Source of the DNA: Nothophaeocryptopus gaeumannii
Taxonomy: Eukaryota > Ascomycota > Dothideomycetes > Mycosphaerellales > Mycosphaerellaceae
Assembly (NCBI GenBank): GCA_031771865.1
Contig: JASISA010000003.1
Coordinates: forward strand, 434,001 to 498,000
Length of the DNA stretch: 64,000 nt
Direction of reading: 5' to 3'
Made by a program: the position numbers and the translations under genes. Shown one piece after another: positions 54,301-64,000 of the stretch (within the stretch, counting starts at the first letter, position 1; each line of letters opens with the position of its first letter). The notes below the pieces were generated by a model that was not told the DNA's origin, made no database searches, and was given only the letters and a program-made list of their open reading frames with translations.

Positions 54301-56580
54301 GCGCACCTCCCCCACCGCCACCGCCTATGCCAGGATTCTCGAACAATGCACCTCCACCCCCACCTATGCCTGGATTTGGCAGTGGTGCTCCTCCGCCTCC
54401 ACCTCCCCCAATGCCCGGGTTCAATGGCGCAGCACCACCGCCGCCTCCCCCTCCACCTGGAATGGGCGGTCCTCCTCCACCTCCGCTACCGCCCGGCGCG
54501 CCACCTCTTCCTGGAAAGCTCAATGGCGGCTTCTTGCCTAGGCAAATGGATACTGCGTCGAATGGAGGCATCGGAGCAGTTGCGCCTCGGCCCAAGAAGA
54601 AGCTCAAGGCTCTGCATTGGGAGAAAGTCGATACGCCTGAGGTCACCATGTGGGCAGCTCACACTCCAACCTTCGAGCAAAAGGAAGAGAAGTATCAGGA
54701 GCTGTCCAAGAAGGGCATCCTGGATGAGATCGAAAAGCTGTTCATGGCGAAGGAGATCAAGCAGATTGGCAAGACTGGCGGGAAGGTCAAGAGCGATAAG
54801 AAGCAGGTCATCAGCCGTGACCTAATGCACATGATGCAGATTGCCCTAGCCAAGTTCTCTAACATGGACGCCGATGAGATTGTGCGCAAGGTCGTTCACT
54901 GCGACCGCGAGATCCTGGAGAACGCTACGGTGATGGATTTCCTGCAGCATGAGAATTTGTGCACGATACCGGACAATGTGGCGAAGCTGATAGCACCTTA
55001 TTCCAAGGATTGGACTGGACCGGATGCGATGAAGTCGACTCGCGAGCAAGACCCTAATGAGCTCACACGCGAAGACCAAATTTATCTCTACACGGCCTAC
55101 GAGCTACATCATTATTGGAAAGCTAGGATGCGAGCACTTGTGCTCACCCGCAACTTCGAGCCAGAGTATGACGAAATCTCTGGCAAGATCAAGCAGGTTG
55201 TTGAAGTCTCCGAAGCACTGCGCAATTCTGTCAAGTTAATGCCTGTCTTTGGCCTCATTCTGGACATTGGAAATTACATGAATGACTCTAACAAACAAGC
55301 TGTTGGTTTCAAGCTGTCCTCGCTGGCTCGGTTGGGTATGGTCAAGGACAAGGATAATGAGTCAACGCTTTTGGACTACGTTGAGCGCGTTGTTCGCAAG
55401 CAGTACCCGCAGTATGAAGGCTTCTATGAAGACATCCAGGGTGTCCTCGCGGCGCAGAAGATCAATATCGAGCAGCTCCAAAGCGATGCCAAGAAGTACA
55501 TCGACAACATCAACAATGTGCAGCAGTCTCTAGATGCCGGTAATCTGAGTGACCCGAAGCGCTTCCATCCAGAAGACCGCGTGAGCCACGTCGCACAAAG
55601 ATCCATGAAGGAAGCCCGAAGGAAAGCTGAGCAGATGCAGCTCTACCTTGATGAGATGGTCCGAGTCTACGATGAGATTCTAACCTACTTCGGTGATGAC
55701 AACAAGGATGAGAATGCCAGGCGCGAGTTCTTCTCTAAGCTTGCTAACTTCTTGAACGAATACAAGGTATGTCTTACAGTTCATCTGGAAAGACGACAGT
55801 ACTAACATTTTGCAGAAATCACACGAGAAGAACGTCGTCCTCGAAGAGCAATGGCGCCGCAACGAGGAGAACATGAGGCGGAAACAGCTCAAGGCCGGCG
55901 TAGCTCCTATCTCGCCTACGGCGACCGACGCGCCTCCAAGCCCCTCCACTGGTGCCATGGACTCTCTGCTCGAAAAGCTCCGCGCTGCGGCACCGCAATC
56001 TAGAGATACCCGCGAGCGTCGCAGGCGCGCTCGACTCAAGGATCGTCACCAAGTACGAGTCGCATCTGGCCAGAAGATCCCTGAGACAGGCGAGAATATC
56101 ATTACAGATGAGAACGGCCTGCTCAGCCCAACGAAGACGAACGACTCGGATGAGAATGGCACCCCCGCTGAGGTCGCTGGTGGTGTAAGTGAGGGCGAGG
56201 ACGTTGCTGATCGCGCCGCGAGTATGCTACAAGGTTTGCGTGGCGACGCGGAACCTGATGGGCCAAAGGATGATTCCATCCGTGTACGAAGGCGAAGAGA
56301 AAGCGCAGATGACGAAAGAGCCCGTAGAAGAGCCAGACGGCGAGCCGCAGGTGCCAGTACAGATACTAACGCCACCGGCACAATCGCGGAAGAGGCCGGC
56401 GAGGCTCCTGAAGGGGAGACAACCATTTCTGAAGAGGGAGAAGCAGATGCCGCGAACGCGGATGAGAAGAAGATTGATGGCGAACTTGAGCAGTTGCCTA
56501 CTCCGACAACGATAGTGGTTCCTCCGAGCCCTACTATGAGCGAATTTGGGCATAAAGATAAAGATGGGCCAGAAGAGTAG
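51306..56580 (+). CDS. BNI1: Diaphanous-type formin (SepA/Bni1 homologue)
   Basis: Exon 1 is 51306-55766, the intron 55767-55815 (49 bp, GTATGT, branch ACTAAC, TTGCAG), exon 2 is 55816-56580; 1741 residues. Formins nucleate and elongate actin cables at hyphal tips and septa. The order is a disordered N-terminus (1-220), a GBD/FH3 region (about 230-620: EFLELMLKRGWKSLPEQARRQ, MNNKYGADNALQH), a coiled coil (about 680-860), FH1 (about 985-1085, many runs of 4-8 prolines), FH2 (about 1095-1490: KKKLKALHWEKVD, FGLILDIGNYMND, GFKLSSLARL) and a DAD autoinhibitory motif at about 1534 (MDSLLEKLRAAAP, then RERRRRARLK). A second DAD-like string (ASMLQGLRG plus RRRRES) follows near 1620. The intron lies just after FH2. 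All domains appear intact. Confidence 0.96.
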
Positions 56581-56886
56581 TAGAGAGGAAGGCATCTTGG
56601 GCTGGATATACCCGCAACCAACTACGCTTTTTGTAATTGCATGAGATTACGGCTTGAACGCCCGAATTGATGTACATAGTCGTAATGTCTTAAAAGGACT
56701 GGAGCGAGGCAGATTGGCACTGGTCAGTGTTTTTTTGTTCTTCTTCGATTGAGCGTTGGTGCGAGGCGTTTAGGTGGGCGATGCGTCGAGTTTTGATCAC
56801 AGATCTGGGCAGACGCTCTGAATCAAACTATTTAATCTTTCACCCCTGTTACGGGACATGTAACTTTCTACCTCACCGAGCAGCGT

Positions 56887-57637
56887 CTAGACCACTCGAT
56901 CCACTCTTCCACCGTCCGCCGAAGAAACGAGCTGGCTATGAACAGCATTATCACCATCCTTGACCTCTGCTTCGTCTTCCTCTTGCTGGATCTCATTCGC
57001 AATGACTTGGTCAGACACCTGGGCGTGCAGAGCATCCTCCAACGCCCGCGAAGGCATGTCGTGACCCATGGCCTTCTTGCGTTTGTGGGCTTATCAGGCA
57101 AGGAAGAAGGGGAGCGTTGCGTATAGGAGAATGGCGGCTCCGAGGGTGGGCGATACAGGAGGTTAGGAAACCTTGATAGCACCACGGTTTTTGGGATTCG
57201 GAGTAAATCTTGAGGAGAAGGTAGCATCACGCATAGCCGAAAAGGGTGCTAAGATTGCGTACTTGTGGCCCGATTATGCTGGCAATGGAAAGCGCCACTA
57301 GAGTGCTGGCACCGCCGAGGGCCTGCTCCGAAGCTCCATAGAGCGTCGCACTCCTATAACTCAACATACATGGATTCCGAAGACTGAGATTATGGCCCAC
57401 GAATGCCAGTCCATATAACGAGAGTGGAGTGATTCCTTCGAAAGAGCGGTTACCGGCGACGTAGGTCCAGACGGTGAAGCACGGTAGTGAGAAGAGGAGG
57501 GGAAAGATTATATGCCAGACCCGTTCGCGCGTGTGGTCGGTATGCCAGGCCCAGATCCAGTAGCAGGGGATGATGACGAAGTAGACGATGGAGGTGTACG
57601 CTGTTGCTTTGTGGGGGGAGAAGCTGGCGAAGTACAA
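56887..57637 (-). pseudogene. Relic of a Dal5-type MFS transporter
   Basis: 57637-57227 encodes C-half membrane helices typical of the allantoate/anion permease family (KATAYTSIVYFVIIPCYWIW, LYGLAFVGHNL, YRSATLYGASEQALGGAST, IASIIGPQ) and then stops. The last helix and tail continue in another frame: GAAILLYATLPFFLA, two consecutive stops, AHKRKKAMGHDMPSRALEDA, to TAG near 56887. The N-terminal helices are not recognisable upstream, so the gene is truncated and frameshifted. It neighbours two other broken catabolic genes. The ligand is unknown. Confidence 0.7.
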
Positions 57638-57986
57638 TACATAGAGTCAGTGACAATCGGACCTGAACGGCATTGCCCGGGAAATGGACGAAAACATAGT
57701 GACGAGTCTCGAGACGAATGATCATACGAGCGTCCAGCTCGCATGGAAGTTTGTCAAACACTTAAGCTAAGAGGAAGCTTCGATGCCATGAGCGCCAAGC
57801 GCCGTTCTTTGCTGTTTCGGAGATTCGGCTTCCTACATCCTTCGCTGATCTGAGTCTGCGAACGAGTGCCGAAGGAAGTCGGAGCACCTCCGCCTGGGGT
57901 AAAATAACAGAACGCCGTGGTATGAAGAGCTTCTTGTCGATCGATCAGCCCTTGAAGGGCCAGAAATGGAAGGAAGCACACCGGGC

Positions 57987-58895
57987 ATGGCTGGGGGTAC
58001 CTCGAACGCATGGGAGACACACAGACATGTCTTTGAGCCAGACGAGCATCCATAGGCAGACACTCGAGCATACACACCGGCGAGTGCTACATTACAATAG
58101 TATCCAGCATCTTCTGCCAGTTGTAACAACGTTGTGATCGTTCAAGCAACAGTCCAAGGCGTCGATCCGGCGCCACTTGTCGATGTATTGACGAGGTATG
58201 TCGACAAGAATGCAGTTGGACCGCAGGGTCTCGGACGAGGTCTTGCAGTTGTTGACTGGAACGATCACAAAGACGACGATCTGAACAAATTCCATTCAGT
58301 CGGGGTTCGTGGCATTCGTCTGCACGCAGTGTCGTGGGGCTTTGGCACTCAGTCTAGCGACGAAAACGTCGCCGAAAAGCTCAAGTATTCCGCAGAACGC
58401 ATCAACCGTCTGGGCTGGGTAGTCGATATTTACGTCCACCCAAAGACCTGGCTTGCTCTAGTCCCAATGATCGAGGCCTTACCGCCATCTACAAAGATCA
58501 TAGCAGATCACTGGGCGTGTCTTCGACCTGGTGATGAGGACACTCCAGAGTGCGATGTCATTCTCGATTTGCTGCATCGGAAACGGATCTACGTCAAGCT
58601 GTCGTCGACTGAGAGACGGGCTTCAATGCATCCAGATGATGTAGCTGGGATGAGGAGGCTGACTGGATTGCTGGTCGATGCTGGGCCAAATAGGCTGATG
58701 TATGGCTCAGATTGGCCGCACACTGCGTTGACCGGACCGCGAGAAGGCAAGACTCGTGAACAGCGGTCGGCAGATGCGGAGGAGTTCCGTCAAGTTGATC
58801 TTGCTTCGCATATTCAACGTCTTCGTTCTTGGATTCTGGACGAGCAGGTGTGGCAAGATCTGTGGGTGGATACTCCACCTGCATTTTTTGCATAG
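57987..58895 (+). pseudogene. Amidohydrolase-2 family hydrolase with two in-frame TAG codons
   Basis: From ATG 57987 one frame runs to TAG at 58893-58895 but is cut by TAG at 58053-58055 (after FEPDEHP, before ADTRAYTPASATLQ) and at 58098-58100 (before YPASSASCNNVVIVQATVQG). Family features are retained: HRH near the N-terminus (THRHVF) as the metal-binding His-x-His, RGIRLHAVSW, KIIADHWACLRPG, IYVKLSSTERR and RLMYGSDWPHTALTG with the metal Asp. Without the stops the protein would have 302 residues, normal for these TIM-barrel lactonase/decarboxylase-like enzymes. A start at GTG 58134 would remove the metal-binding His pair, so a shortened enzyme is unlikely to work. Confidence 0.82.
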
Positions 58896-59040
58896 GTCAG
58901 CTCTGGCTGAATGGCTCATAGCAGTGTTAATGTTGACTAGAGAAAATTCCAGCTGATCTTCAGGCCTCCATTACGAGCACGATCAGCTCGAATTGCCATA
59001 CTACCTGTTCCATATCGAATATCGGATCTGCCAAGACCTC

Positions 59041-60129
59041 TCACGATCCACTTTCGAGTGGTGTCTGTCTGAAGATGCACGGGAATATGTTCAGGTCTAT
59101 CGCGACATCGTCCAGCATCTGCCTCTCAGCTTCACCGTACAAAATACCCTCCTTCGATCGTCTCTGCGTCAACCGCCACTCCAGTTCTCCAGGCACAAGC
59201 ACTTCATCGAATCCAGCGGCCGGAGCACTTAAATGTACCTTTTGTATCAGGTAGTCAATTCTTGATCGCACTTCACCCTGCTCCATGAGTAGATCCGGTT
59301 TAATTACAATAAAGCAATGTTCGAAATCCTGCGGCTGTAGGTCTCTGTGTTGATCACCCACCTCTCCAGCGAATGCTGAGCCAGAGAGTGCGCCAGCCAT
59401 GATGTCCATGAGTATGGTAATGCCTGATCATTCTGGTCCGCCAATTGGGACCACCATGCCTTTCATTGCTTCGACAGGATCTGTGGTTGGCTGGCCGTTC
59501 TGGTCGACAGCCCGACCTTCTGGGATGGATGTTCCTTTCAGCAGCGCTGCCCTGATTTTGTCTTTGGCAACCACCGATGGTGCCATATCAAGAACGAAAG
59601 GAATCTCGACTTCCGAAGGGGCTCCTGCAGCGAATGGCGACGTGCCGAATAAAGTTTCTTTACTTCCAAAAGCGGGCATGTTCCTGGAAGAATTGGAGAA
59701 CGCAAATTCTATCATTCCGGCATTGATGGCTTGCAAGATGTAAGAAGCTGCCATGCCGAAGTGACTCGACTGCTTGACTGTCACAATGGAGATGCCGTTA
59801 ATCTCAGCTCGCTAAGTAGCCTGCATCATCGCAGTGGTCGCAACGACGCAACCAAAGCCGTTGTCGCCATCCACCCGCAGAAGGCGGGCCAGGCCATGTA
59901 AGCCCACGCCTCGCAGGTCTGCTTGTACGAGACAAGCTGCCATTGTTGATGCATCTTCGGCTGACAAGCCCACTTTCTGGGAGCCGATCTTGCGACTGTC
60001 TTTGCTCCGATGGAATATGCGTACTGAGTGGCGGCAACCATGTTGAAGAGCTCTGAGGGTGAGTGTCGATCTGTCTAATCGAGCAAGAGTCGCGCAAGGA
60101 TTTCTAACAGTTAAGGCCGGGCTCTGCAC
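59041..60129 (-). pseudogene. Malate/L-lactate-type (Ldh2/COMC) dehydrogenase, nonsense-mutated and internally deleted
   Basis: One minus-strand frame spans the gene. It shows GLSAEDASTMAACLVQADLR, then GVGLHGLARLL directly joined to RVDGDNGFGCVVATTAMMQA, with about 25-30 family residues missing between. Next come TAG at 59812-59814, TVKQSSHFGMAASYILQA, SNSSRNMPAFGSKETLFGTS, PFVLDMAPSVVAKDKI, VVPIGGPE, TGA at 59428-59430 where the family has Gly, and SGITILMDIMAGALSGSAF with GFDEVLVPGELEWR to the end. NAD(P)-dependent 2-hydroxyacid or ureidoglycolate-type oxidation is typical of the family. Two stops and a deletion leave no working enzyme, although the remaining frame is unshifted. Confidence 0.82.
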
Positions 60130-60534
60130 ACATTAGTGGGATCTGAATGGATGACGCCAGCCTTATATTGTGCCTGGCACACATTGCTGCAAACATACAG
60201 GTATCGTCTGAGCTGAGTCCTCTAAGAGCTGACTGCGAGCGTAAAAGCGGGCATCTTACTGCACAGAAGCTCTCAAACTCTGAATGAGCATTTTGCGGAC
60301 AAAGACTCCGACAGCTTTGTCAGAGTCGGAGAAGGTCCGCTGACTTCGATCAAAGTGTACCGCCAACATCGGGTTCGTGTTAGAGCTGGAAATCTCTCAT
60401 GCTGTTAAAATTCACACAATGCATAACCTCTCAAGCTTAGCAGTATCCGACAAGCAGCAGTGGTCGGACTGGCTCTCCACAGAGCAATCACCAAAAAGTA
60501 AGTACTCACCAAAGTACCGTGGTAAAATAGCACA
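60130..60534. other. Upstream region of the dehydrogenase relic
   Basis: Contains the nested inverted repeat at 60295-60340 and no gene. Confidence 0.45.
60295..60340. promoter_or_regulatory. Nested inverted repeat with CGG/CCG half-sites
   Basis: GCGGAC (60295-60300) pairs with GTCCGC (60335-60340), and CTCCGAC (60306-60312) pairs with GTCGGAG (60325-60331), making two concentric palindromes. Every arm carries a CGG or CCG triplet, as in Zn2Cys6 operators. It lies about 165 bp upstream of the dehydrogenase relic's start on that gene's promoter side. Regulator unknown; function inferred. Confidence 0.5.
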
Positions 60535-61276
60535 TCAAAGCGAAACAATCGAATGCTGTCCCGTAGAATTAAATCCTTTATCCAAAAATAATGAGAAATC
60601 TGGGTATATCCATAGTGCAACAGAAGTTTGAAGGCCTTTTTTATTGCGCTGCGACGTCAAGCGAACCAACTCTGGCGGAGGGACGTCGTCATATTGAAGC
60701 CTCAGCTCAACGGCATGATATGCGCTTTCGTTGCGCTTGTGACCCGCGAATACAGTAGAAGATGCCCGCCACCGCAAAACTGAAGCAGTGCAAAGCTGCA
60801 ATCAACAGTATCGCAAGGATACGCCAAAACGGCCGCTTCGTTGACCGACGGCTCTTCCAGCTACCCTTGGTAAGCTCCCATAGGGCGCCAATATCAGACG
60901 AAACGTTCCGGGGAATGGCCAAGTGTTGCGAATTTAGCTGATCTTTCGCCTTCTCAGGCGTTGCTTTGAGTCGGCAGAAGATGTACGACAAGATTTGCCA
61001 GCTGTGCACGCCAGCTCTCGGAACGAGAATAGCAAAGAAGGCAACCAAGTAGGCGCCATGTTGAGACGTCAATGTGAGAGTCGCACCTTGCGCTTGTCCC
61101 TCGCTCCAGTTGATCCAGAATCCGGTGCAGACGGACTGGGTAGCGGCCATGAGGAAAGCTATCCGTGCAGCTTGTAGCTGACCTTGCTTCAGGTTGACAG
61201 CTCGATATTTATATTCCATGTCGCACAGCTCCTTGACCACAAAAGCACGCTCCTCAGATGGTGAGGCTGGACGCAC
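60535..61276 (-). pseudogene. Frameshifted fungal membrane protein of unknown function
   Basis: Frame 61276-60707 has no clear start (first Met at 61219). It encodes ARIAFLMAATQSVCTGFWIN, a hydrophobic segment AYLVAFFAILVPRAG, LWELTKGSWKSRR and a second membrane segment ILAILLIAALHCFSFAVAGIF, then runs out. The expected continuation after GIF is in another frame (SSTVFAGHKRNESAYH, to about 60535). The pattern (Trp/Lys-rich TKGSWKSRR, a membrane helix ending AVAGIF, then a Ser-rich extracellular start) is common to a family of uncharacterised fungal membrane proteins often found near secondary-metabolite genes. The indel lies near 60790. Probably a relic; an unusual splice is possible. Confidence 0.5.
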
Positions 61277-61943
61277 GCTTCAAGGTCGATGTGGGCGGAG
61301 TGGATGAGCGCCCGCAGCAGCTTTCCAGAACCGCAGGCCTTATCAGAGGCTTTAGGATTGTACAGCCAGCGATCCGCTCTCTCATTGTCTTGAATGGGCC
61401 GCAACAAAGGCGTGTCGTGCGAATCGTATGAGAACCTCAGCGAAGGCAAAGCTGCATATTGGCTGGGCTTGCATTGGAGGATTCAGCAGGGCAACGCGCT
61501 GCCTTGCGAACTGCGGCCTCCTCGTTGTCCATGCCTCACAAGTTCGATACGAAGTCGGAGCCTCGACGACGGTGTTCCTTGCAGCCGGAAAGCTAGGAAG
61601 ACGCAGAGTGAATGTGGACGGCCCCTGGCTCTGTAGAGGAAGTCCGCGGGCGAGTATGATTTGAGACCAGCTGGCACAACAGCCTTACTCCTCTTATTCA
61701 TACCGCAGCTATCCTGGACGATTGCGTAGATTCGAGTGCTGGCACGAAACAGCGCAGTCTAGCGTCGTCAGATGTTAGGGCTAGGCCTGTTTTAACAGGC
61801 AGCCCTGCCAGTGAGTTCGCGTTTATATAAAGAATCTAAGACTACAACGCATGGAACAAGTCCGTAGCCTCAACATCTCGTCTTCAGACCCCAGATCTCG
61901 ACTTCTTAAAACCAATCTATCCAAATCCTTCAGCAACTCAGAA
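61277..61943. other. Intergenic, leader of the small secreted peptide gene
   Basis: Only weak shadow frames, plus the TATA element of the next gene. Confidence 0.4.
61824..61830 (+). promoter_or_regulatory. TATA box of the small secreted peptide gene
   Basis: TATATAA, 114 bp upstream of the ATG. Confidence 0.6.
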
Positions 61944-62066
61944 ATGCGATTCTACGCCATTATCGTCGCTGTATCTGCTGCGGCCTTCGTCAATGCCCAA
62001 TATTGCTATCGCTCTATCGACTGCCCAACCTGTCAGGAGTGTTACTGTGGCGGTCAAAAACCTTGA
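61944..62066 (+). CDS. Small secreted cysteine-rich peptide, effector-like
   Basis: 40 residues: a clean signal peptide (MRFYAIIVAVSAAAFVNA) then a 22-residue mature part, QYCYRSIDCPTCQECYCGGQ and KP, with five cysteines. An in-frame upstream ATG at 61851 would bury the signal sequence, so 61944 is chosen; the TATA box supports it. Small size, signal peptide and Cys density suit an apoplastic effector or antimicrobial-type peptide, but an odd Cys count and lack of a known fold leave the role open. There is no sign of damage. Confidence 0.62.
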   Translation: MRFYAIIVAVSAAAFVNAQYCYRSIDCPTCQECYCGGQKP

Positions 62067-63500
62067 GACTCGCGGCCCGCAGAGCCTCAGGAGGCTCTGG
62101 ATCCTCCAAATGTCGATTTGTATATAGATTTGGCGTGTAAATACACAAAACAGGACCTAACTAGGCCCTGATTGTCCCAGCTTTCTACATATGATCGGTC
62201 TTAAGTGAGTGAGTCGCTTTAGCGACGAAGTGAGTCATTCCTCGCCTCCAAAGGACGATTTGATATAATCCTATACGGAGTCTTAGGCTCGGTGCGTGCG
62301 CATCGCGAACAACACCTTAAAATTGGCAATACCGCTAACCTTGGGCAAAACTTTGGCTTCAAAACGATAAGGACGATATATGAGATATTTACGGGAGATT
62401 GACACATCACTGGCGACGCAGAAGACCGTCTTTGTATGACAAAACGGCGGTATAGTCGGTCCTTGGCATCGCGCTCACGTGCAGCGTTCCCCGCAGCCAA
62501 GTCTCAAGGTTTTTGGCCGAGATAGTATGCGGGAGGGTGCCAGCTTGACCCGAACTGCTACAAAAAGATGTTCAAGGCATAGGCTACTTGCATCCAAGTT
62601 TCGAACATCGGGTAAGCCATCAAGATGATGTCTATTGACTAGGAATGGATGCTTACTTTCGAGCAGAGCTTTCCCTTGACAGTGGAGGATTGCGGAGGAC
62701 GATGAGTGTACATTGACTTGATACCTGAGGACAGAACACGGGTATGCCCTCCGGCTGACTCAGCTCTTGGCGCGAGGCTCGTGTGTATTAGCTAGTCCAC
62801 CCTCCGGAAAGCAAAAGGGTAAATCAGCTTTGCGACAGAACACACCCGACACAACCACTAATACGACTTTTGCAAATAGAAAAGCACAATTCTTCGGCTT
62901 CCGCTCTATCTAGCGATATTACTTTTGTAGACTGAAAAGGCCGGGCGAGGCGTAGAGAGCGGACAGAGTAAGGCTTGGCGTTTACCGTTTTGGCTTCCAC
63001 ACCTTGTCCACCTTCTCATGGACTCCTTAATTAACACATTAACTTGCATCAAATGGTTATAAGCCCCTCTCGCAATTCTTCTGCACATTGTAAAGCGTAT
63101 GTTCCATTGCATTTGTCAGGATTAGTTAATTCTCGCAGGCGCTGGGCTGAACTCGAAGGGCGCAGAGCACCTAGAGCCCCAAGCAGCCGCGGGACTACTA
63201 ACCTCGACAACAACAACATATCGGCGCAGAGCTATATGAACAGTAACGAGGACGCAGAGTACTCGCCTACAGGCCCGAGCCGAGAGGTTATCGAAGACGA
63301 AACCACCGGCATCGACAGCCTGAACCTCGACCAAGATCATAAGAAGAAAGCCCGAAGAAACGCGTTATAACGACACGCCAGTACAACTGGGGCCAGAAGC
63401 TGCCACCGACCGAGGGCGATGGTTGATTGTAGCCTTGGACAGTAGACTGGCGCGAAGGTGATACGATCTATTCCTCGCTTCCAAAGAGCCACTGGAGTAC
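62067..63500. other. Low-information region with two small hairpins
   Basis: Perfect short hairpins occur at about 62085-62102 (AGAGCCTC..GAGGCTCT) and about 62212-62227 (GTCGCT..AGCGAC). A plus-strand frame at about 63140-63370 (AELEGRRAPRAPSSRGTTNL, DNNNISAQSYMNSNEDAEYS) follows an acceptor-like CGCAG and may be an exon, but I do not recognise it. Confidence 0.35.
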
Positions 63501-64000
63501 TTGAGCGCAAAAGCTTCCTTTCAACAAGGCAGTCCACCAGTACTGACATCTGACAGGGTGCCGGTAGGCTTATATTACTTGCAACAAAACTCAGGTGACA
63601 GTACTGAACATCTCAAAGGAATCATCATGGATATTATAATGCCGTCTTTGTGCGACCTTCGATGTGTACTGGGCCCGTCAGATGTCTTGCCCAACATTGA
63701 CCTCATTGAACTCCTGCTAGAGCATGCGGGTATTGACATCTGGAGCATGATATATTCCTTGGTCGACGAATTGGGAGAGACCCCTGACGTGCTGGCAACA
63801 TTCAGAACGTGTGGATCTAAGTTCATTTGTGCATCAGGAGGCGAGTTGGACCTGCGATATGCACGTGAAGTATGAAATTGACTCTTCGTCAACAATAGGC
63901 CCAGTGAGTCCAGATATCGCTCGCAAGTCGACGAGAACATCAGAATTCTGAACTTGACTGAAACCATGGAGGGTCTCTTCATTAGAAACCTTTGGGTTGA
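63501..64000 (+). other. Possible partial gene running off the right edge
   Basis: Frame 63501-63875 (LIELLLEHAGIDIWSMIYSL, VDELGETPDVLATFRTCGSK) looks moderately protein-like. After a possible intron, another open frame from about 63888 (ESRYRSQVDENIRILNLTET, then MEGLFIRNLWV) continues to the window end. No family recognised and no start is certain. Confidence 0.3.

Noticed and set aside
54107..54649. 180-codon Gly/Pro-rich frame on the minus strand
   Set aside because: It is the antisense of the formin FH1 polyproline region; proline codons read backwards give glycine.
1..64000. CRISPR arrays, bacterial operators, prophage
   Set aside because: Spliceosomal introns and fungal gene families throughout; no regularly spaced repeats seen.

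Overview
This window looks like nuclear DNA of a filamentous ascomycete (Pezizomycotina). The evidence is: introns of 46-68 bp with GT..AG ends and RCTRAC-like branch sites; a Zn2Cys6 regulator, an NmrA-type Rossmann protein and a HET-domain relic; a mitochondrial-type formate dehydrogenase and a SepA/Bni1 formin; and a large transposon block mutated in the manner of repeat-induced point mutation (RIP). The gene set would fit a Dothideomycete, but that is an inference from general resemblance and no marker settles it.

Layout. 1-7.5 kb is a decaying sugar-utilisation region: a broken MFS sugar transporter, an intact secreted Ser/Thr-rich protein, a Gfo/Idh/MocA oxidoreductase interrupted by one in-frame TAA, and an unrecognised gene relic. 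7.69-16.38 kb is an AT-rich, stop-saturated block bounded by 25-bp perfect inverted repeats. It holds a Tad1-like LINE on the minus strand and a second, more heavily mutated unidentified element. 17-23.6 kb carries housekeeping genes: MAK16, CTF18 and a DEDDh exonuclease of the Gfd2/QIP type. 24-26 kb holds a broken HET/ankyrin gene. 26.3-36.1 kb has a GH92 mannosidase, a five-exon NmrA-like gene, a Zn2Cys6 factor, an acyl-CoA-dehydrogenase/desulfurisation-type flavoprotein and an Mso1-like exocytosis protein, all on the minus strand. 38.8-40.2 kb is formate dehydrogenase. Around 42.5 kb lies a transcript-like locus with two nano-ORFs that share the C-terminus GRGGYN. 43.4-56.6 kb is conserved core: MSS1 (mitochondrial tRNA-modification GTPase), an F-box/LRR protein, HUS1 and the formin. 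56.9-60.1 kb is a collapsed catabolic cluster (Dal5-type transporter, amidohydrolase, malate/L-lactate-type dehydrogenase). The right end has a membrane-protein relic, a 40-residue secreted cysteine-rich peptide and unrecognised sequence running off the edge.

How it fits together. Core replication, checkpoint, ribosome and cytoskeleton genes are intact, while accessory catabolic genes on both flanks are broken, several by isolated nonsense codons in otherwise preserved frames. The observations I would follow first are the GRGGYN nano-ORF pair (same peptide, synonymous codons), the RIP-free island inside the RIP-mutated LINE, the nonsense-only decay of the catabolic genes, and a nested CGG/CCG inverted repeat upstream of the dehydrogenase relic.
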